Origin: Acidimicrobiales bacterium
Lineage (GTDB): Bacteria > Actinomycetota > Acidimicrobiia > Acidimicrobiales > JAHWLA01
Length of the DNA stretch: 64,000 nucleotides
Direction of reading: 5' to 3'
Assembly (NCBI GenBank): GCA_035536915.1
Contig: DATLNE010000047.1
Location: 1-64,000 of the forward strand
How positions within the stretch are numbered: the stretch's first letter is position 1; each line of letters starts with the position of its first letter. A program made the position numbers and the translations under genes. Positions 59,140 through 64,000 of this stretch are shown piece after piece. The notes beneath the pieces were generated by a model, which saw only the letters and a list, made by a program, of their open reading frames with translations, made no database searches and had not been told where the DNA came from.

Positions 59140-60831
59140 ATGGGTAGCGACATGAAGCCGCGCAGCCGCGACGTCACCGACGGGTTCGAACGAGCGCCCG
59201 CTCGGGCCATGCTCCGGGCCATCGGGATGGGCGACGACGACTGGGGCAAGGCGCAGGTGGGCGTGGCGTCGTCGTGGAACGAAGTGACGCCCTGCAACAT
59301 GCCGCTCGACCGCTTGGCCAAGAAGGCCAAGGAAGGCGTGATTGCTGCGGGTGCCTTCCCCATCGAGTTCGTGACGATCGCCGTGAGCGACGGCATCTCC
59401 ATGGGCCACGAGGGCATGCGGGCTTCACTGGTCAGCCGTGAGGTCATCGCCGACTCCGTCGAGACCGTCATGCACGCCGAGCGCTTCGACGCCTTGGTCA
59501 CCTTCGCCGGTTGCGACAAGTCGTTGCCCGGCATGCTCATGGCCGCCGCCCGGCTCAACCTCCCGTCGGTGTTCCTCTACGGCGGCTCCATCCTCCCCGG
59601 CCGCATCCCCGACGACCCCCAGGACCGCGCCCTCGACATCGTCAGCGTCTTCGAGGCAGTGGGCGCTCGGGCCACCGGTGCCCTGAGCGAGGAAGAGCTG
59701 TCGCTCATCGAGCGCCATGCCTGCCCCACCATCGGCAGCTGCGCAGGCATGTTCACGGCCAACACCATGGCGGCGGTCAGCGAAGCGCTCGGCATGGCGC
59801 TGCCCGGCAGCGCCTCGCCGGCGGCCGTCGACGAGCGCCGCGACGAGTTCGCCTATCGCAGCGGCGAGACCGTCGTGCGCCTGTTGGAGTTGGGCATCCG
59901 CCCCCGGCAGATCCTCACCAAGGAAGCGTTCGAGAACGCCATCGCCGTGGTCATGGCGTTGGGCGGTTCCACCAACGCCGTGCTCCACCTCTTGGCCATC
60001 GCCAACGAGGCGCAGGTCGACCTCACCCTCGACGACTTCAACCGGGTGGGCGCCCGCACCCCGCACATCGCCGACACCAAGCCGCACGGCAAGTACCACA
60101 TGGTCGACATCGACCGCATCGGCGGCGTGCCCGTGGTGCTCAAGGCCCTGCTCGACGCGGGCCTGCTGCACGGCGACGTGCTCACCGTCACCGGCAAGAC
60201 CATGGCCGAGAACTTGGCCGAGCTCGACCCGCCTGCCCCCGACGGCTCAGTCGTGCGCGGCCTCGACAACCCCATCCACGCCGACGGCGGCATCGCCATC
60301 CTCACCGGTTCGCTGGCCCCCAAGGGCTCGGTGGTGAAGGTGGCGGGCATCGACCACGAGCGCTTCGAGGGAACCGCCCGCGTGTTCGACGGCGAAGACG
60401 GCGCCATGGAGGCCATCCTGGCCGGCGCCATCGAGCCGGGAACCGTGGTGGTCATCCGCTACGAAGGCCCCAAGGGCGGGCCTGGCATGCGCGAGATGCT
60501 GGCCGTCACCGGTGCCATGAAGGGCGCGGGCCGCGGCGGCGACTGCGCGCTGCTCACCGATGGGCGCTTCTCCGGCGGCACCCACGGGTTCTGCATCGGC
60601 CACGTCGCCCCCGAGGCCGTCGACGGCGGCCCCATCGCCTTCGTGGCCGACGGCGACCGCATCGTCATCGACGTCACCAACCGGTCGATCGACCTGTTGG
60701 TCGACGAGGCCGAGCTGGCCCGGCGGCGCACGCAGTGGAAGCTGCCCGAGCCGCGGTACACCTCCGGCGTGCTGGCCAAGTTCGCCCGACTGGTCACCGG
60801 CGCCGAGCGCGGCGCGGTGACGGAGGCATGA
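59140..60831 (+). CDS. ilvD: Dihydroxy-acid dehydratase
   Basis: 563 residues from ATG 59140. Iron-sulfur enzyme of valine, isoleucine and leucine synthesis. Cluster ligands in [14 protein letters not shown] and [16 protein letters not shown], other marks [36 protein letters not shown]. Length is normal for the family. It overlaps the hydrolase gene by four bases (ATGA). Confidence 0.96.
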   Translation: MGSDMKPRSRDVTDGFERAPARAMLRAIGMGDDDWGKAQVGVASSWNEVTPCNMPLDRLAKKAKEGVIAAGAFPIEFVTIAVSDGISMGHEGMRASLVSREVIADSVETVMHAERFDALVTFAGCDKSLPGMLMAAARLNLPSVFLYGGSILPGRIPDDPQDRALDIVSVFEAVGARATGALSEEELSLIERHACPTIGSCAGMFTANTMAAVSEALGMALPGSASPAAVDERRDEFAYRSGETVVRLLELGIRPRQILTKEAFENAIAVVMALGGSTNAVLHLLAIANEAQVDLTLDDFNRVGARTPHIADTKPHGKYHMVDIDRIGGVPVVLKALLDAGLLHGDVLTVTGKTMAENLAELDPPAPDGSVVRGLDNPIHADGGIAILTGSLAPKGSVVKVAGIDHERFEGTARVFDGEDGAMEAILAGAIEPGTVVVIRYEGPKGGPGMREMLAVTGAMKGAGRGGDCALLTDGRFSGGTHGFCIGHVAPEAVDGGPIAFVADGDRIVIDVTNRSIDLLVDEAELARRRTQWKLPEPRYTSGVLAKFARLVTGAERGAVTEA

Positions 60832-61553
60832 CGACAGTGCGCCGAGTGGGCGACGCCGTCGTCGCCAAGGGAGTGGTCGAAGAAGCCTTCCTGGTGGGCG
60901 ACGTGCCCGGCCTGCTGTGGACGCCTGAGGGCAGCGAAGGCCCGCGGCCGCTGGTGCTCATGGGCCACGGCGCCACCCTCGACAAGCGGGTCGGGTACTT
61001 GGCGAGCCTGGCCCGCCGGCTGGTGCGCCACCACGGCATCTCGGCGGCGGCCATCGACCTGCCGGGCCACGGCGAGCGCATGGTCGGCGGCATGCCCGAC
61101 GTGGTGAGCATGTGGACAAAGTCCGAAGTCACCGAGCAGGCGGTGGGCGAGTGGCAGGCGGTGCTCTCGGCCCTCGACGCCGAAGGGCTGGGACAAGCGG
61201 GGCTCGGCTACTGGGGCCTGTCGATGGGCACGCTGTTGGGCCTGCCGTTTGTGGCGGCCGAGCCGCGTATCCAAGTAGCGGTGCTCGGCCTGGCCGGCGT
61301 CGTCGGCCCGCCCGCGGCGCGACTCACCGCCGATGCGCCGCGCATCACGTGCCCGGTGCTGTTCCTCCAGCAGTGGGAAGACGAACTGTTCCCGCGGGAA
61401 TCGGTGCTCGCCTTGTTCGACCTACTCGGCTCGCTCGACAAGCGCTTGCACGTGCACCCCGGCCTGCACAGCGCGGTGCCGCTGGAGGAGATCGACGCCT
61501 CGGAGTCGTTCCTCGCCCTTCACCTGCTGGCGACGGCGGCTGTCGCCCGGTAG
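60828..61553 (+). CDS. Alpha/beta hydrolase
   Basis: 241 residues from ATG 60828, coupled to ilv[30 protein letters not shown], nucleophile Ser132 in [13 protein letters not shown], a [12 protein letters not shown] acid region and HPGLHSAVP. No lid domain. Substrate unknown. Its end overlaps the convergent SGNH gene by 34 bases, an unusually long antisense overlap of two coding 3' ends. Confidence 0.85.
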   Translation: MTTVRRVGDAVVAKGVVEEAFLVGDVPGLLWTPEGSEGPRPLVLMGHGATLDKRVGYLASLARRLVRHHGISAAAIDLPGHGERMVGGMPDVVSMWTKSEVTEQAVGEWQAVLSALDAEGLGQAGLGYWGLSMGTLLGLPFVAAEPRIQVAVLGLAGVVGPPAARLTADAPRITCPVLFLQQWEDELFPRESVLALFDLLGSLDKRLHVHPGLHSAVPLEEIDASESFLALHLLATAAVAR

Positions 61554-62224
61554 GCAGCGGCGAACTCGGCGGCCGCCGCCTCGTGGCCCGCGGCGCTGGG
61601 GTGGAAGCCGTCGGGGCCGACGTAGCTCGCTTCCTTGCCTTCGGCCCGCGCCCGGAGCGACGCGCTGTGCAAGTCGACGAGCACCGCGCGTTCGGCATCG
61701 ACCACCCGCTTGATCACGACGTTGTAGCGGTCGACGGTGGTGTTGACCAGCGACGCCGGCAGGCGGAAGCGGGCGAGTGCGGGCAACTTGTCGAGCGCCG
61801 GCGTGTTGGCCACGAGCACGGTCGCCTCGCCGTTGCGGCGCAGCCGGCGCACGAGGTCGCGCAGCTGTTGCTCGTAGGTCTCCACGGCGACGAAGCCGGC
61901 GATGTCGTTGACGTTGAGCCACACGGTGACCAGCGTCGGCTGCGCATCGACGGCCGGGCCGGCTTGTTGTTGCAACGCAGTGGCCACCTTGGCGCCGGAC
62001 ACGCCCACGCTGGTGAAGCGAGTGTCGTCGGGCAGTGTGCGCAGGAAGAGACGGGGCCACGCCTGTTCCTCGGGCTCGGCCAGGCCGTGGCCCACCGTCT
62101 CGCTGGCGCCGACGGCCACGTAGACGATCGGCTCGCGCTCGGGCGCGGTGACGTCGGGCGGGCCGTCGTCGGTACAGGCCGGAAGCAGGACAAGCGTCAT
62201 GGCGATCAGGAGGGCGCGCCGCAC
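61520..62224 (-). CDS. SGNH/GDSL-type lipoprotein hydrolase
   Basis: 234 residues from GTG 62224. Lipobox LVLLPAC with Cys17. SGNH blocks: VAVGASETVGHGL with Ser41 in place of the GDSL serine; SGAKVATALQ (G block); VWLNVNDIAG (N block); and DGFHPSAAGH with the catalytic Asp/His. Outer-surface esterase or lipase; substrate unknown. Starts five bases after the deacetylase stop, so the two are co-transcribed. Confidence 0.85.
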   Translation of the reverse strand: MRRALLIAMTLVLLPACTDDGPPDVTAPEREPIVYVAVGASETVGHGLAEPEEQAWPRLFLRTLPDDTRFTSVGVSGAKVATALQQQAGPAVDAQPTLVTVWLNVNDIAGFVAVETYEQQLRDLVRRLRRNGEATVLVANTPALDKLPALARFRLPASLVNTTVDRYNVVIKRVVDAERAVLVDLHSASLRARAEGKEASYVGPDGFHPSAAGHEAAAAEFAAAYRATAAVASR

Positions 62225-62228
62225 CCCG

Positions 62229-62993
62229 TCATCTTGCGTCGCGCAGCAGTTCTGTAACCGTCACGACCTCGAAACCCTTCCCCTGCAGGCCCCGAAGGAG
62301 GGCGGGGAGTGCTTCGACGGTGCGCTCCCGGTCGGGGATGCCACCGTCGTGGGCCAACACGATGGAGCCCGGCTTCACCCGGGCCAAGGTGGCGGCCACC
62401 GCCGTGTCGTTGTCGTCGTGGCGGGCCAGGTACTTCTCCAGGCAGACGTCCCACCCGACGGTGAGGTGCCCCGTGGAGCGCACGGCGTCGGCGGCCTCGC
62501 GGTCGAACATGCCGCGAGGCGGGCGGAACAGCGGCACTTCGCTCACGCCCGCGGCACGAATGGCATCCGACGCCCGCTCGACCTCGTCCACCACCTGGTC
62601 GTAGTCGAGGGGTGGGAGGTCGGGGTGGCTAAAGGTGTGGTTGGCCACCTCGTGGCCTTCTTCCACCATGCGGCGCACCAGGTCGGGACGGCCGAGGGCG
62701 GCGTCGCCTTCCACGAAGAAGGTGGCCTTGGCCCCGGTGGCGCGCAGCAGGTCGAGCACGCGGGGCGTGTCCTCGGGGCCGGGACCGTCGTCGAACGACA
62801 GCGCCACCACGGGGCGAGTGGTGCGCACCGAACGGATGAAGTCGGGGCGCGTGCGGCTCCAACGGACCTTGTGGGGGTCGACGGTGGTGCGGGCGGCGTC
62901 GGCCGGAGGCGGCGTGTCGGCGGCGACGAAGGAGACGACGACGACTGCCGCGGCGAGCAGCGCTCGCGTCCGCCTCCTCGTCGTCGTCTGCAT
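62229..62993 (-). CDS. Secreted polysaccharide deacetylase
   Basis: 254 residues. Signal peptide (ALLAAAVVVVSFVAADTPPPADA). NodB domain: ALSFDDGPGPEDT with Asp68-Asp69, His119-x3-His123 in ANHTFSHPDLPP, RPPRGMFD, and IVLAHDGG near the C-terminus. Deacetylates N-acetylated cell-wall or extracellular glycans with a metal ion. First gene of the unit with the SGNH lipoprotein, and divergent from the ilvB leader. Confidence 0.9.
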   Translation of the reverse strand: MQTTTRRRTRALLAAAVVVVSFVAADTPPPADAARTTVDPHKVRWSRTRPDFIRSVRTTRPVVALSFDDGPGPEDTPRVLDLLRATGAKATFFVEGDAALGRPDLVRRMVEEGHEVANHTFSHPDLPPLDYDQVVDEVERASDAIRAAGVSEVPLFRPPRGMFDREAADAVRSTGHLTVGWDVCLEKYLARHDDNDTAVAATLARVKPGSIVLAHDGGIPDRERTVEALPALLRGLQGKGFEVVTVTELLRDAR

Positions 62994-63130
62994 GCCCGCC
63001 CCCGGGGTGTGTGCCGATGTGTGCCTCTCATCGGCGCGTGCGTGCGTCCCCGAGAGCGTTGTGCGAGGAAATCCTGTCGCCCGCGCATCGGCCTTGCCAA
63101 CTTCGCCCGACGATGCGAGGATGGACGGCG

Positions 63131-63169
63131 ATGTCCTGCCGCCGCACCCTCCTCGTAGTTATCACCTAG
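63131..63169 (+). CDS. ilvB leader peptide ([12 protein letters not shown])
   Basis: A 12-codon reading frame, ATG 63131 to TAG 63167-63169, with the run Leu-Leu-Val-Val-Ile, all three branched-chain amino acids. A hairpin starts at its stop codon and a U-tract terminator follows before ilvB. This is the arrangement of ribosome-mediated attenuation: ribosomes that stall at these codons when Leu/Val/Ile-tRNAs are scarce would let transcription pass into ilvB. Known for ilv operons in general; the mechanism here is inferred. Confidence 0.8.
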   Translation: MSCRRTLLVVIT

Positions 63170-63195
63170 ACGCACGCCCACCCCGCGCGTGCGTC
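63169..63195 (+). promoter_or_regulatory. Attenuator hairpin 1 after leader peptide
   Basis: GACGCACGC (63169-63177) pairs with GCGTGCGTC (63187-63195), a perfect 9-bp stem right at the leader stop codon. In the attenuation model it is the pause hairpin that keeps the terminator free to form when the leader is fully translated. Confidence 0.65.
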
Positions 63196-63198
63196 CTC

Positions 63199-63229
63199 AC
63201 GACCTCCCAGACGGGAGGTCGTTTCTTTT
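63199..63229 (+). terminator. ilvB attenuator terminator
   Basis: ACGACCTCCC (63199-63208) pairs with GGGAGGTCGT (63213-63222) around an AGAC loop, followed at once by TTCTTTT. A textbook intrinsic terminator only 20 bases before the ilvB start, so it must be regulated to let ilvB be made. Confidence 0.85.
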
Positions 63230-63248
63230 CCCGGGAGAAAGCCGACCA

Positions 63249-64000
63249 ATGAAACTGACTGGGGCGCAAGCCCTCATCAAGAGCCTGGAGATGGAGGCCG
63301 TGGAGGTCATGTTCGGCCTCCCGGGCGGGGCCATCCTGCCCGTCTACGACCCCATCATCGACTCCACCATCCGCCACATCCTCGTGCGCCACGAGCAAGG
63401 CGCGGGCCACATGGCCGAGGGCTACGCGCACGCCACCGGGCGGCCCGGCGTCGCCATGGTCACCAGCGGCCCGGCGGCCACCAACATCGTCACGCCGTTG
63501 TGCGACGCCTACATGGACTCCGTGCCCATGGTCTGCATCACCGGCCAGGTGCCCTACAGCGCCATCGGCACCGATGCCTTCCAGGAGTGCGACACCACCG
63601 GCATCACCATGTCGGTGACGAAGCACAACTGGCTCGTCACCAACGCGCAGGACATTCCCCGCATCGTGCGCGAGGCGTTCCACATCGCCACCACGGGCCG
63701 GCCCGGCCCCGTGCTCATCGACGTGCCCAAGGACATCAGCAACCAGATGATGGACTGGTACTGGCCGTCCGACGCCGACGTGTCGACCGGCCTTCCCGGC
63801 TACAAGCCGACCACCAAGGGCCACCCCCGCATGATCAAGGAGGCCGCCCGGCTCATCAGCGAGTCGCGGCGCCCGGTCATCTATGCGGGCGGCGGCATCC
63901 TCAAGGCCCGTGCGGCTGAGGCGCTGCGGGAGCTGGCCGAGCTCACCGGCATCCCCGTCGTCACCACCTTGATGGCGCGAGGCGCGTTCCCCGACTCGCA
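63249..64000 (+). CDS. ilvB: Acetolactate synthase large subunit (3' partial)
   Basis: The first ~250 residues are present; the gene runs out of the window. ATG 63249, preceded by GGGAGAAAG. ThDP enzyme joining two pyruvates (or pyruvate and 2-ketobutyrate) in branched-chain amino acid synthesis. Marks: [37 protein letters not shown] with the catalytic Glu, [20 protein letters not shown] and [19 protein letters not shown] leader peptide and terminator precede it. Confidence 0.96.
   Translation, partial: MKLTGAQALIKSLEMEAVEVMFGLPGGAILPVYDPIIDSTIRHILVRHEQGAGHMAEGYAHATGRPGVAMVTSGPAATNIVTPLCDAYMDSVPMVCITGQVPYSAIGTDAFQECDTTGITMSVTKHNWLVTNAQDIPRIVREAFHIATTGRPGPVLIDVPKDISNQMMDWYWPSDADVSTGLPGYKPTTKGHPRMIKEAARLISESRRPVIYAGGGILKARAAEALRELAELTGIPVVTTLMARGAFPDS

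Overview
High-GC actinobacterial chromosome. The gene order cysteine desulfurase - mnmA - MetE-like - ligA - gatC - gatA - gatB - ilvB resembles the mycobacterial layout as I recall it. An LAxTG sorting signal and six GYWL..DGGVF.FGDA surface repeats, which I associate with Acidimicrobiia (Ilumatobacter/Iamia type), suggest that class; this is inference from remembered families, not a search. Almost all genes are short-spaced or overlapping. No rRNA, tRNA or CRISPR array was recognised.

Region 1 (1-11.4 kb), accessory polymorphic-toxin locus. A giant propeller plus RHS/YD-repeat protein (5' end outside the window) ends in a variable C-terminal domain and is followed by a probable immunity gene. 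Next come the debris of other cassettes: a truncated IS110 transposase, an inverted copy of the RHS linker, the last ~46 residues of a deaminase-like toxin whose stop overlaps the start of a SUKH-3-type immunity gene (GTGA), and a small zinc-ribbon protein.

Region 2 (11.4-24.2 kb), storage-glucan metabolism. It holds glgP (minus strand), a secreted protein, an AlkA-type glycosylase, then treS - maltokinase - glgB - GH57/DUF3536, and on the opposite strand galT - SRPBCC. It resembles the trehalose-to-glycogen route, but no glgE is visible here.

Region 3 (24.3-31.8 kb), regulation. A PucR-type regulator is followed by an 869-residue protein of unknown role with a DUF2325-like C-terminus, an SCP2-like protein, a small secreted cysteine-containing protein, and two paralogous ECF sigma factors with a membrane segment and extracytoplasmic tails that each carry a C-X9-C pair.

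Region 4 (32-52.7 kb), mostly housekeeping. It contains cysteine desulfurase, mnmA, a 36-residue membrane peptide, a MetE-like protein, ligA, membrane proteins, a Xre/ParS-RES toxin-antitoxin pair, a PASTA kinase, an SDR, two MFS transporters, a ferredoxin, an esterase, an AbiEi/DUF559 protein, and gatCAB.

Region 5 (52.7-64 kb), surface and branched-chain amino acids. It contains a large secreted M6-like metalloprotease with six exact-period repeats, a lipoprotein, an LAxTG-anchored protein, ilvD, an alpha/beta hydrolase, an SGNH lipoprotein, a polysaccharide deacetylase, and the start of ilvB. ilvB is preceded by a leader peptide ([12 protein letters not shown]), a hairpin and a U-tract terminator, a classic attenuator arrangement. 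A near-identical palindrome occurs at 22.8 and 59.1 kb, each time carrying the stop codon of the gene before it.
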